64,000 nucleotides of DNA from DSUN01 sp035527715 (GTDB lineage: Bacteria > Planctomycetota > PUPC01 > DSUN01): contig DATKZY010000257.1 in assembly GCA_035527715.1 (NCBI GenBank), forward strand, positions 26,983-90,982. The letters run 5' to 3'. Shown piece after piece: positions 1 through 9,133 of this stretch. Position numbers and translations under genes: made by a program. Within the stretch, counting starts at the first letter, position 1. Every line of letters begins with the position of its first letter. The notes below the pieces were generated by a model. The model was not told the DNA's origin. It made no database searches and saw nothing but the letters and a program-made list of their open reading frames with translations.

Positions 1-2
1 AC

Positions 3-989
3 GCGGCGCTGAACATCAATCTCAAGGAGAACAACCGCCCGACCAAGCTCCGCAAGGCGCTCGACGAGGGGCTCAAGGAGTTCGCCCCCAAGAGCGGCCA
101 CCCCGAGCTGCCGAACCTGCCGTTTGCCGGCGTGGGGCACTCGGCCGGCGGAATGGTGTCGAGCGTGATGCTGCGGACGCCTGAGCGGACGCTCACGACC
201 TGCGTGAGCTGCGGCTGGATCGCCGACCCGGCGAAGCTGACGCCCGAGGCCGCCGCCGTGCCGCACGCCTTCACGCTGGGGGCGATTCCCGACGCCTTCA
301 AGATGCTGCCGGGCATCGAGGAGCGCTTCCTGCCCGCGCGCAAGCAGGGGCGGCCCTGGGGCCTCGCCGTCCAGTGGGAGTGCGCGCACGACTGGGGCAA
401 CTCCGCCGCCTTCTTCGCTCCCTGGCTCGTCGCCGTGTGCGAGATGCGCATCCCGAAGGACTGGGATCCGCTGGCCGGGCCCCCGAAGCTCAAGGACGTG
501 AAGCAGGACGACGGCTGGCTGGGCGACCGCTCGACGACCGAGGGGAACTTCGCCACGGTCGCCTCGTGGGCCGACTACCAGGGCGACAAGGCGCTCGCCA
601 CCTGGTTCCCCAGCCGCTACGTGGCCTTCGTGTGGCGGGCCATGATGTCGAAAGATCCGCCCGTCGTGCTCGAGGCTGCGGCCGCCGACGGCTCGGCCAA
701 GGTTTCGACCCGCGACCCCAAGTCCGACCACACGCTGATGCTCAACCCCGGGACGGATCTGCTCCTGACCACCTCCGTCAAGGAAGGCTTCAGCGCCAGG
801 ACGGTGTCGTTCTTCGACGGCGACCGGCTCCTCGGCGAGGCGGGCAAGGCCCTGTGGCAGTTCACGTGGAAGGGCGCGGCCCAGGGGCCGCACGCGGTCT
901 TCGCCCAGTGGACCACGCCCGACGGGAAGCAAGGCGTGTCGCACCCCGCCCTGGTCGTCGTGCGGGCGAAGGCGACCAAGCAGGAGTGA
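3..989 (+). CDS. Alpha/beta hydrolase, 5'-truncated by the window edge
   Basis: The reading frame is open from base 3 and has no start in the window, so the N-terminus, including any signal peptide, is missing. The visible 328 residues contain a GHSAGG nucleophile elbow near visible residue 47, the hallmark of the serine alpha/beta-hydrolase fold. The substrate is unknown. An extracellular esterase or carbohydrate esterase is a reasonable inference, because the next three genes encode secreted proteins with polysaccharide-active folds. The C-terminal third (from about base 700) is beta-rich and reads like an Ig-like accessory domain. The following gene starts 10 bases after the stop, which suggests one operon. 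Fold confidence is high; function confidence is low. Confidence 0.75.
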   Translation, partial: AALNINLKENNRPTKLRKALDEGLKEFAPKSGHPELPNLPFAGVGHSAGGMVSSVMLRTPERTLTTCVSCGWIADPAKLTPEAAAVPHAFTLGAIPDAFKMLPGIEERFLPARKQGRPWGLAVQWECAHDWGNSAAFFAPWLVAVCEMRIPKDWDPLAGPPKLKDVKQDDGWLGDRSTTEGNFATVASWADYQGDKALATWFPSRYVAFVWRAMMSKDPPVVLEAAAADGSAKVSTRDPKSDHTLMLNPGTDLLLTTSVKEGFSARTVSFFDGDRLLGEAGKALWQFTWKGAAQGPHAVFAQWTTPDGKQGVSHPALVVVRAKATKQE

Positions 990-999
990 GGAGTTCCCG

Positions 1000-3675
1000 A
1001 TGATGGTGCGTTGGCTTCTCGTCGGCGCGATGGTGTGTCTCGCCTCTCTGTCTCAGAGCGCTTTGACCCTCGCGGGCGAGGCGGCGCCGCCCGAGAAGAC
1101 GGACGTGGATAACAGCACGTGGGGGCTGACGTTCAGCGACTTCTTCGACGCGGGCAAGCCGCTCAACATGTATCCCTCGCGGCGCGAAGGCAAATGGGTG
1201 TGGGCCATCGGCACCTCGCGCATTCCTGGCCGCAACCGCTATGGCTGGAACACGGGCCGCTACTTCTCCGACATGGCCGGCGTGACGGTCACCGGCGACG
1301 CGATCAAAGGCACGTTCGAGGTCACGCTCTCGCCCGACCCGTGGGTGCCGGCCGACCGCAAGCCCCGGAAGGCCGTCATCGAGATTGACGCGAAGCTCAC
1401 CGCCCCCGATCCGAAGGACGCCAAGGCCATCCGCGGCATCGCGGGCACCTACAAGGCGAAGCTCGACGCCGGCATCAACCTCCGCGACAAGGAGCGGGCC
1501 ACCGAGATCAGCGGCAGCGTCTCGGGCGGCGTGGGGCCGACCGAAATCCCCGACCTCGCCGCCTTCACCTACCAGCTCATGTTCGAGGACATCGTGCCCG
1601 GCGGGACGCCGAGCGACCAGCAGCGGCGGCTGGCCGTGAACCTCGGCATCGGCGACGGCAAGGTCGTGAGCGCCGAGGCCGGCCCCGTGAACCTGCGCCA
1701 CGCCGCCTACGACCTTCAGCCCTTCGAGCCACCCGCCAACATCGCCCTCACGAAGGACACCATCGCCGGCACGCTCACCGTGCCCTTCATCTCGCTCGAC
1801 GGCGAGCCCGTGGCCATCACCATCGAGGTCAAGGGCGGCCGCGTCCAGGGCCTCCTCGCGGGCAGCTACGCCGCGAAGAGCGTCTCGGAGAGCGGTAAGA
1901 AGGAGGAGCGCGCCGGCTGCTGGGGCGGCGGCGTGCGGACCGGGCTGCCCGACATCGTGTACGCGAAGGACGACCGCCCCTGGTTCGTGCCCGTGAAGGA
2001 CTGGAAGCCCGTCGCCCCCGGCGAGCACCCGCGCCTGTTCTTCCGCAAGAGCGACGTGCCCGAGCTGCGGCGGCGCGCCGGGACGCCCGAGGGCAAGCTC
2101 ATCGTCGCCAGGCTCAAGCGCCTCCTCGGCGGCGGCGACGAGATGCCCACGTCGCTCAACCCCGCGAAGAAGGCATACGACGACAACAAGTTCAAGCGCG
2201 TCGAGGGCAGCTACACGATCTGCCACGCCGCGGGCTTTGGCTTCCTCTACCAGCTCACAGGCGAGCGGAAGCATGCCGACCTCGCCCGCAAGTGCGTCGA
2301 GCTGGCCTTGGCCGGCCAGCGCGACGCCGACGACCGCTACGCCTGGGCCGCCCCCGGCGGCGAGCTGCGGGCCGGCCCCAGCATCGGTTGGTACGCCGTG
2401 GCCTACGACCTGTGCTACGAGGCCTGGGACGAGGCGTTCCGCGTGAAGTTCGCCCAGGCGATCCAGAACTACGACGACAAGGAGGGCGGCGAGTGGGGCA
2501 AGGCTCAGCCCGAGGGCATCAGCCTCCGCAGGATGGCCCTCACCCCCAAGCTCGGCCCCAACAGCAATCACTACGGCGCCGTGGCCGGCGGCTGCGGACT
2601 CGCCGTGCTCGCCATCCAGGGCGACCCGGGGACTGATGCCCAATTGCTCGACATCTACGACGAGGCCCTCCAGCGGAACATTCCGCGCGCCCTCAACAGC
2701 GGCTTCGGCGACGGCGGCTTCTTCTTCGAGGGACACGGCCCCGGGCAGATCGCGTCCGACACCGCCTACATTCCTTACCTCGAGGCGCTCCGCACGGCGC
2801 AGGGCCGCGACTACATCGCCGGCCCGCGGCCCAACGCGGCGAACGTCACGATGCTCCGCGTGTGGGAGCTGATCGGCCCGCCGGCCGTCTATCCCTACCG
2901 CGGCGCGCTCGGCGGCACGTATGGCGGGCCGGACTTCTACCGCCTCCGCCACGGCCTGTCGCGCGGCGGCCAATTCGTCCAGGGCTTCGGCGCCGTGCCC
3001 GACGCGATGAAGCCGGCGCTCCTCTGGTGCTACAGCACGTTCGTGGACCCGAAGAGCGAGACGCCGCCGTGCGACACCGTGAGCCCCTATCCTCACCGCC
3101 CGATGCTCGCCTTGATCAACTGGCCGTTCGGCCTGGAGCCGAAGAACCCCGGCGACGTGCTGCCCAAGGTCCACCGCGACTCGGTCTACGAGTACTTCGT
3201 CTTCCGTAATCGCTGGCAGGACAACGACGACATCGTGGTCACCGCGCTGCTCAACGGCTTCGCCGACGTGAAGCCCCGCGACGTGATGGCCTGGGGCCTT
3301 GGCGGCCTGCGCCTCTCGTTCACCTCGCCCGCCCGTGGCCGAGTGAAGGAGATGGTCGCCGGCGCCGACCGCTCGGGCGTCATCTCGACCGGCGAGTCGT
3401 CGCTCGCCGTGGACTTCAGCAAGGCGAGCGGGGCCGATGCCCTGATCGTCGTCGCGCCCGTCGAGAAGGGCGAGCCGAGGAAGGTCAGCGATCCGAAAGC
3501 CAAGGTCGGCCGCTACGAGGCGGGCAAGACCGGCTTCCACGTGATGACACTCTCCGCCAGCGGCCAGCACCCCGAGGTCAAGGTCGAGGGCGACGCGCTC
3601 CTCATCGGCAAGCAGTCCGTCAGGTTCGACGGCAAGAAGATCGTCCTGGGCGTCTTCACGCTCGCTACTCCGTGA
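1000..3675 (+). CDS. Secreted heparinase II/III-like protein
   Basis: An 891-residue protein with an N-terminal signal peptide (hydrophobic run around residues 4–20, then Ala/Gly before GEAAPPEK). Residues about 30–320 are a beta-rich N-terminal region I cannot assign. From about residue 340 it resembles the heparinase II/III-like family: the GEHPRLFF segment, a DVPELRRRA helix, then an alpha/alpha toroid with NSNHYGAV and a GGFFFEGHGPG segment, followed by a beta-sandwich C-terminus. Family members cleave or bind uronic-acid polysaccharides by beta-elimination; the substrate here is unknown. The ATG at 1000 is preceded by GAGGAG (988–993), which overlaps the upstream stop. It is followed by another secreted protein within 20 bases, so it is probably part of a polysaccharide-utilisation operon. 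Confidence 0.7.
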   Translation: MMVRWLLVGAMVCLASLSQSALTLAGEAAPPEKTDVDNSTWGLTFSDFFDAGKPLNMYPSRREGKWVWAIGTSRIPGRNRYGWNTGRYFSDMAGVTVTGDAIKGTFEVTLSPDPWVPADRKPRKAVIEIDAKLTAPDPKDAKAIRGIAGTYKAKLDAGINLRDKERATEISGSVSGGVGPTEIPDLAAFTYQLMFEDIVPGGTPSDQQRRLAVNLGIGDGKVVSAEAGPVNLRHAAYDLQPFEPPANIALTKDTIAGTLTVPFISLDGEPVAITIEVKGGRVQGLLAGSYAAKSVSESGKKEERAGCWGGGVRTGLPDIVYAKDDRPWFVPVKDWKPVAPGEHPRLFFRKSDVPELRRRAGTPEGKLIVARLKRLLGGGDEMPTSLNPAKKAYDDNKFKRVEGSYTICHAAGFGFLYQLTGERKHADLARKCVELALAGQRDADDRYAWAAPGGELRAGPSIGWYAVAYDLCYEAWDEAFRVKFAQAIQNYDDKEGGEWGKAQPEGISLRRMALTPKLGPNSNHYGAVAGGCGLAVLAIQGDPGTDAQLLDIYDEALQRNIPRALNSGFGDGGFFFEGHGPGQIASDTAYIPYLEALRTAQGRDYIAGPRPNAANVTMLRVWELIGPPAVYPYRGALGGTYGGPDFYRLRHGLSRGGQFVQGFGAVPDAMKPALLWCYSTFVDPKSETPPCDTVSPYPHRPMLALINWPFGLEPKNPGDVLPKVHRDSVYEYFVFRNRWQDNDDIVVTALLNGFADVKPRDVMAWGLGGLRLSFTSPARGRVKEMVAGADRSGVISTGESSLAVDFSKASGADALIVVAPVEKGEPRKVSDPKAKVGRYEAGKTGFHVMTLSASGQHPEVKVEGDALLIGKQSVRFDGKKIVLGVFTLATP

Positions 3676-3692
3676 GCGAAAGGGGCAAGAGA

Positions 3693-4736
3693 ATGGCCAG
3701 GATGCGGTTCGTCGTGGCGTTTCTTGCTTGCGTCGCAGTGGGCGAGGCGGTCGGCGCGGCGCCTCCGCGAAAGCCCCTGCCCGAGGGCAACGCGGGCATC
3801 GCCGCGAAATACCCCGGCGACAGGGGGATCGAGAAGGACCCCGCCGTCGTCTTCGCCGAGACGTTCGACGTGGCGGCGGTGGACGACCTGAAGAAGCGTT
3901 GGGACACGGTGAAGAACGCCAACATCATGTCGCTCTCGGACGACGTGCCGGCGGGCAGCAGCGGGCGGCGGTCGCTGCTGATGACCCACGTGGGCGGGAA
4001 GGGGGAGGGGGCGAACCTCTACCGCCGCCTCCTGCCCGGCTACGAGAAGCTGCACGTGCGCTTCTACGTGAAGTTCGACGCCGATTGCGGCCCAATCCAC
4101 CACTTCTTCCACGTCGGCGGCTACAACCCGCCCACCCGCTTCCCGCAGGGCGGGGCGGGCGTGCGGCCCCGCGGCAACGAGCGCTTCACCACGGGCGTCG
4201 AGCCCTTCGGCAATGCCTGGCGGTGGGACTTCTACAGCTACTGGATGGAGATGCGGGGCAGCCCGCCGCGCGGGCAGACGTGGGGCAACTCCTTCGTCCA
4301 CGACCCCGCCTTCAAGGCCGAGCGCGGCAAATGGGTCTGCGCCGAGCTGATGATGAAGCTCAACGACGTCGGCGACTCCAACGGCGAGCAGGCCCTCTGG
4401 ATTGACGGCAAGCTCGTCGGCCACCTCGGCAAGGGCTTCCCCAAGGGCAAGTGGACCTTCGACAAGTTCCTCAAGGACCAGGGCGGCGAGGCGATTCGCT
4501 GGAACGACGCGAAGGGCGACCGCGAGCGGTTCCGCGTCGCCGAGGGCGGCGAGCCGTTCGAGGGCTTCCGCTGGCGCAACGCCGAGGCGCTCAAGATCAA
4601 CTTCGTCTGGCCCCTCTTCTACATCACCAAGTCGCCCCAGGGCCACGTGAGCAAGGTCTGGTTCGACCAGGTCGTGGCCGCCAAGGACTACATCGGGCCG
4701 ATCGCGCCCGCCACGGCAGGGAAGGGCGCGAGGTGA
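3693..4736 (+). CDS. Secreted jelly-roll (concanavalin-like) polysaccharide lyase-like protein
   Basis: A 347-residue protein with a short signal peptide (FVVAFLACVAVGEAVGA). The mature part has features of a concanavalin A-like jelly roll: an FAETFD strand, FYVKFDAD, WVCAELMMKLN, ALWIDGKLV and VWFDQVVAAKDYIGP near the C-terminus, in the order typical of single-domain polysaccharide lyases and laminin-G-like proteins. I cannot name the substrate. I chose ATG 3693 because AAAGGGG (3679–3685) sits seven bases upstream; a GTG at 3672 overlapping the previous stop is the alternative. The stop overlaps the start of the next gene (GTGA), suggesting translational coupling. Confidence 0.6.
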   Translation: MARMRFVVAFLACVAVGEAVGAAPPRKPLPEGNAGIAAKYPGDRGIEKDPAVVFAETFDVAAVDDLKKRWDTVKNANIMSLSDDVPAGSSGRRSLLMTHVGGKGEGANLYRRLLPGYEKLHVRFYVKFDADCGPIHHFFHVGGYNPPTRFPQGGAGVRPRGNERFTTGVEPFGNAWRWDFYSYWMEMRGSPPRGQTWGNSFVHDPAFKAERGKWVCAELMMKLNDVGDSNGEQALWIDGKLVGHLGKGFPKGKWTFDKFLKDQGGEAIRWNDAKGDRERFRVAEGGEPFEGFRWRNAEALKINFVWPLFYITKSPQGHVSKVWFDQVVAAKDYIGPIAPATAGKGAR

Positions 4737-7700
4737 GGAACACGTTGCTGGCCTCGCTCTGCGTGCTCCTGTGCGGCACCGTGCGCGCCGGCGAGGGCAC
4801 AGCCGTGCTGGAGGCCGAGAAGCTGGTCGCCGGCCGCGGCGAGGTGTTCCGCGAGAAGGCTGCGTCGGGCGGCCAAGTGGCCATCGTGCGCTGGGGGCGG
4901 ATGCTCGAGGCATCGCCCAAGCTGGCGCCCGGCCTCTACGAAGCCACCGCCTGGGTCTCCGCGCACCCCATCGAGTTGCTCCACCGCCTCGCCGTGACGC
5001 TTCAGGCCGGCGGCGAGCAGCGGACGGCGCAGGCCGCGTGGTTCGACCGCTCGGGCGTCTACATTCCCATCATCCTCCGCGTGGCCCACGCCGGCGGGTC
5101 GCTGGCGCTCGCGCTCGACGCCCGCGGCGCCTCGGGCTTCGACGGCATGCGCCGACAGAAGAGCGAGGAGGAGAAGGAGTACCTCGAGAAGCTCGAGAAG
5201 GACTTCCTCGGCAAAGGCCCCGTTGACACCGCAGGCGACGCGCTCGGCGAACTGGAGGAGGGGAAGGACCTCCGCTCGCTCGGGCCGCAGGAACTGTATG
5301 TCGCGTGCGACCGCATCGAGGTGCGCAAGCTCGCCGACATTGAGGCCATCGTCACCGCCGTCCGCCTGGACAAGGTTCACTACCTGCCCGGCGAGGAGGT
5401 GAAGGCCGAGGTGGACGCGCGAGCCGTCGCGGGCGCCGGCGACTTCCACCTCACGGCGCTCGAAGTCCGCGAGCGCTCCACCTGCCGCGCCGTCTTCGAG
5501 AAGGACGTGCAGCTGGGCGAAGAGCCGACGACGCTCTCCTTCGCCTGCAAGCTCGACGAGGCGGAGTTCGGGCGCGAGCTTCTCGCCGTGGTGACCCGTC
5601 AGGGCAAGGTCCCCGAGACCACACCAGCCGCCCTCGCCGATCCAGCCAGGGGCTTCCCGGGCAGCCGCTCCGAGGTCTTCGGCGTCAGCCGAAACGTCTA
5701 TCGAGTCGGCATCACCGGCGGCGCTGGCGGCCATCATCGGGCGGGCATGACTGCCGAGCAGTTCGCGAAGACCATGCAGGCGAACAAGCGGGCCTACGCC
5801 AACTACTTCGAGGTCTTCGCCTGGGCGCCGTGCGACTACTCGGAGATGACGCCCGACACCGAGTTCTTCCTCTCGGGCCAGACGCAGTACCACGGCTCGG
5901 TGAGCGCGTTCAAGGCGCTCCTCGCCGAGGCGCACAAGGTGGGCGTCAAGGGCATCACCTACGGCAAGGCGTGCGCGGGCGGCACCGCGGGCTGGGAGAC
6001 GTTTCGCCGCCACCCCGACTTCTTCGGCATCGCCGCCTGGTGCGGCGTCAGCTCCGACCGCATCGGTGTCTTCAACTGCGAGCGCATGCTCCGCAACGAG
6101 CATTCCCTCGCCGGCCCCGAGGCGGGCGGATGGCAGGACTGGCAGAGCGCCTGGGTCAACGCCGCATGCGACGCCGCGGTGGACCTCGGCGCCGACGAGA
6201 TCGCCGCGAGCGCGAAGATGCTCGGCTGGGACGGCGTGCGGTGGGACGGCCATTTCGTTGGCAACATGGCCCGCTGCAAGAAGCGGCTCAACGCGGCGCT
6301 GCCCCACTTCGTCCACGGCTACAACATCGCCTTCGCCCGCCCAGGCTCCAAGCTCTTCCTGCCCGACAAGAACGTCGAGGACTTCCACGAGTGCGCCCGC
6401 GGCCACGGCCTGATGATGGACGAAAGCGTCCGCGACTGGAGCCACACCAACTTCTCCCCCGGCCACACGCGGCCGTTCTACGAGGCCATCTGCCGCGAGG
6501 CCGACTACCTCAAGCGCATCGGCGGCCTCCCTCTCTTCATCACCTTCGACATGGCCAGCGAGCTGGACCGAGCGTACAACGTCCTCTGCGGCCTTGCCGC
6601 CGGCCAGCGCTACACCTACCTCACCACGCCCGGCGTGTGGCCCTACGGCGACATGGCCAAGTGGCTCACCCGCTTCTCCGCCTTCGTGTGGGACGACACG
6701 AAGCGGCTGAAGGACCCCGAGCACTGGCTCGCGGTGGGCGACGGGAAGGCGGAGCTGTGGTGGAGCGAATCGTGCTGGCTGCGCGACGTGGCTCCGGGCC
6801 GCAAGCAGCTTCTCGTGAGCATCGTCAACCCGCCCCGCTACCCCGCCTTCTGCAATCGCGTGCAACTGCCGTCGGCCAAGCGAAGCGACGTGCGGCTCAT
6901 CCTCACACTGCCCGAAGGCGTCAAGGTCGCGTCGGCCGCCCACCTCTCGCCCGACCTGCCCGCTGGCCAGGAAGCACTCGAAGCCCAAGTGGCGGGCGGA
7001 AAGTGCTCAGTCGTCGTGCCTCGCATCGCCACCTGGAGCATCGTCCTCTTCGACCTCGAATGCGCCGCCGAGCCGTTCCCCCTCACCAGCCCCGTCGAGG
7101 ACGCCGCTGCCGCCATGGCCGCCCAGCGCGAGGCGGAGGAGAAGGCGAAGAAGAACATCAGGCCAGCGCCGCCCAAGCCCGGCCGCAACTGGGACGACTA
7201 CGGGCACACCCACAACTACGATGCCGATGAGGAGAAGGCGCCCGAGGTCGCGAAGCAGCTCGTCGAACGCCTCGCCCGCCCGAAGGAGATTCGCCTCGCG
7301 CGAAACGGCGAACTGGACGTGCATCACTGCCGCGGCCTCTTCTCCTGGCTCAACGACGTGGCGTCCGCCGTCGGCGTTGTCGGCGGCGGCAACCAGTCCG
7401 TCTCCTACCTCGAACGCCGCGGCTGGACCCTCAACCCCCGCTCCCTCGACGAGTTCCCCGAGACCTACGCCCAGCTTCTCCAGAACGACGTGCTGGTCCT
7501 CGACAACATCCACGCCGAGGAGCTTGGGCTGCTCCGCCGCGTGATGGTCAAGGACTTCGTGGAGGCGGGCGGCGGGCTGCTCGTCTTCGGCGGACACTTC
7601 AACCTCTCGGCCGGCCGCGACCACACGACCTGGCTCGAAGCCCTGATGCCCCTCACCATCCGCCGCTACGCCGACCTCGCGAAGGAGCCGAAGGGCTTCC

Positions 7701-8908
7701 CTCTCGCACCGAGGGACGCCGCGTTCTTCCCCGACCGCATTGACTGGGCCAAGGCGCCATCGGCCTTCACCGTGGACACCTCGCCGCTGAAGCCCGGCGC
7801 GAAGGTGCTCGTGGCGGCGGGCGAGCATCCGGCCCTCGTGGCCGGCACGTTCGGCAAGGGGCGCGTGATCGTCGTGATGATCAACTCCCACGGCGACCCC
7901 GCCCCGGGCACGACGCCCTACTGGGCGTGGCCCCACTGGCCGCGCGTCGTGGGCGCCTGCATCGCGTGGTTGGCCGAGGGCTTCAGGGAACGCTCGGCCG
8001 AGGCCGCCCGCGCCGAACGCGACCCCAACGCCCCCACGCCCGACGCGCTCTTCGTCGGCGCCTCCGAGATGAAGGACGAGGAGCTGACCGCCAAGCTCCG
8101 CCTGGCCGCCCGCAACGTCGTGGACAAGGATTCTGCCAGGCTCCTCGTCCAGTGCGCCCTCATCCACTCGAAACGCCTCACCGACCCCGAGGTGCTCACG
8201 CCCGTCATCGAGGCGGCCGAGCCCTTCATTGACGCCTCCTGGCTCGACCTGGCGGAGAAGATGCTCGATGCCCTGGAGCCGCGCCTCGTCGGGGCGGGCC
8301 TCCGCGTCCTCGGCGCCAGCAAGGACGCGACGAAGCGCGACATCCTGGAGAAGGCCCTGGACCACCGCGACGAGGAGGTGGTGCGCGAGGCCCTCGTCGC
8401 CCTCGGCTCGCTCGGCGACCCCCAGGCGGCGCCCGCCCTCGAACGCTTCCTCGCCAAGGAGAGCGACTTGCGCTTCGTCGCCGCCACCGCCCTGATGCGC
8501 CTCCGCACCCCCGGCAGCACCAGGCGGGCGCTGGAACAGTACGCCCACCACCTCAAGCGCATCCGCGACCTCAAGGGCGGGCGGGCATCGCTCCTCGACG
8601 ACCTCTACGGCGGCACGTCGTTCAAGCTCACGCCCCTCGCCCGGCGGCGCCTCGAGAAACGCCTCCAACAGCTCATCCGCACACAGAAGCTCGCCCTTCA
8701 AGACGCCGCTCACTTCGAAAAGCTCCTGCGGACGATGGACGACGTTCAGACCGCGGAGTTCGTCGAGTTCCTCGCCGCCTGCGACAACCCCGACGTGACG
8801 CCGCTCGCCCATGCCGTCCTGGCGCGTCTGCCCGCCGAGAAGCTCAGGCTCTACGGCCCCAAGCTCGCCGCCGCCCGGCTCCCCGGCATCCGCCTCCTCG
8901 CCGAGTGA
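4733..8908 (+). CDS. Large secreted TIM-barrel / amidotransferase-like / HEAT-repeat protein
   Basis: A 1391-residue protein starting at a GTG that overlaps the upstream stop (GTGA). Earlier in-frame codons fall inside the previous gene and are shadow sequence. A signal peptide (LLASLCVLLCGTVRA) is visible. Residues about 20–320 are beta-rich, with an internal charged helix (EEEKEYLEKLEK). Residues about 320–670 look like a glycoside-hydrolase-type TIM barrel, with GWDGVRWDGHF near 498–508 as a plausible catalytic-strand motif and a YLTTPGVWPYGD segment. Residues about 836–1080 resemble a class I glutamine-amidotransferase-like (ThuA-type) flavodoxin fold (AGGGLLVFGG, GKGRVIVVMINSHGD). Residues about 1110–1290 are HEAT-like helical repeats. 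The combination suggests an extracellular carbohydrate-active enzyme; the reaction is not assignable. A 12-bp inverted repeat follows the stop. Confidence 0.65.
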   Translation: MRNTLLASLCVLLCGTVRAGEGTAVLEAEKLVAGRGEVFREKAASGGQVAIVRWGRMLEASPKLAPGLYEATAWVSAHPIELLHRLAVTLQAGGEQRTAQAAWFDRSGVYIPIILRVAHAGGSLALALDARGASGFDGMRRQKSEEEKEYLEKLEKDFLGKGPVDTAGDALGELEEGKDLRSLGPQELYVACDRIEVRKLADIEAIVTAVRLDKVHYLPGEEVKAEVDARAVAGAGDFHLTALEVRERSTCRAVFEKDVQLGEEPTTLSFACKLDEAEFGRELLAVVTRQGKVPETTPAALADPARGFPGSRSEVFGVSRNVYRVGITGGAGGHHRAGMTAEQFAKTMQANKRAYANYFEVFAWAPCDYSEMTPDTEFFLSGQTQYHGSVSAFKALLAEAHKVGVKGITYGKACAGGTAGWETFRRHPDFFGIAAWCGVSSDRIGVFNCERMLRNEHSLAGPEAGGWQDWQSAWVNAACDAAVDLGADEIAASAKMLGWDGVRWDGHFVGNMARCKKRLNAALPHFVHGYNIAFARPGSKLFLPDKNVEDFHECARGHGLMMDESVRDWSHTNFSPGHTRPFYEAICREADYLKRIGGLPLFITFDMASELDRAYNVLCGLAAGQRYTYLTTPGVWPYGDMAKWLTRFSAFVWDDTKRLKDPEHWLAVGDGKAELWWSESCWLRDVAPGRKQLLVSIVNPPRYPAFCNRVQLPSAKRSDVRLILTLPEGVKVASAAHLSPDLPAGQEALEAQVAGGKCSVVVPRIATWSIVLFDLECAAEPFPLTSPVEDAAAAMAAQREAEEKAKKNIRPAPPKPGRNWDDYGHTHNYDADEEKAPEVAKQLVERLARPKEIRLARNGELDVHHCRGLFSWLNDVASAVGVVGGGNQSVSYLERRGWTLNPRSLDEFPETYAQLLQNDVLVLDNIHAEELGLLRRVMVKDFVEAGGGLLVFGGHFNLSAGRDHTTWLEALMPLTIRRYADLAKEPKGFPLAPRDAAFFPDRIDWAKAPSAFTVDTSPLKPGAKVLVAAGEHPALVAGTFGKGRVIVVMINSHGDPAPGTTPYWAWPHWPRVVGACIAWLAEGFRERSAEAARAERDPNAPTPDALFVGASEMKDEELTAKLRLAARNVVDKDSARLLVQCALIHSKRLTDPEVLTPVIEAAEPFIDASWLDLAEKMLDALEPRLVGAGLRVLGASKDATKRDILEKALDHRDEEVVREALVALGSLGDPQAAPALERFLAKESDLRFVAATALMRLRTPGSTRRALEQYAHHLKRIRDLKGGRASLLDDLYGGTSFKLTPLARRRLEKRLQQLIRTQKLALQDAAHFEKLLRTMDDVQTAEFVEFLAACDNPDVTPLAHAVLARLPAEKLRLYGPKLAAARLPGIRLLAE

Positions 8909-8930
8909 CCGCCCGTGCCCCCCTCAGGCG

Positions 8931-9060
8931 CTAGTGGATCAATCCCTCCCCCCGTGGTTTTGATCCACTAGTGGGCCTTTCCAAAGGCTTGGCACATAGA
9001 GACTTACGACGCCACCTGCTAGAGGATCAGGCGGTTGCCCCCGAATGGTTGATCCACTAG
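8931..9060. repeat. Three copies of a 12-bp sequence, two forming an inverted repeat
   Basis: CTAGTGGATCAA occurs at 8931–8942. Its exact reverse complement occurs at 8960–8971 and again at 9049–9060. The first pair can form a perfect 12-bp stem with a 17-base loop, 22 bases after the stop of the large secreted gene. It could serve as an mRNA 3' structure, but no U-tract follows. The third copy, 74 bp before the end of the convergent TIR gene, suggests a dispersed repeat rather than only a terminator. Confidence 0.6.
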
Positions 9061-9133
9061 ATAGCTCGGCACGATTCCCGGTCGTTGTGGTCTTTGGTGT
9101 CACGATACTGTGATCGCGCAAGGGCCGGGCGGT

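Noticed and set aside
862..3570. A 902-residue minus-strand open frame opposite the heparinase-like gene
   Set aside because: It is antisense to a gene with a signal peptide and family motifs. Its protein is Ala/Gly/Arg/Val-rich with no domain, as expected from a GC-rich third-position shadow.
4451..4732. Extension of the 1391-residue gene upstream to 4451
   Set aside because: The extra residues come from the overlapping upstream gene in another frame. The signal peptide begins at GTG 4733.
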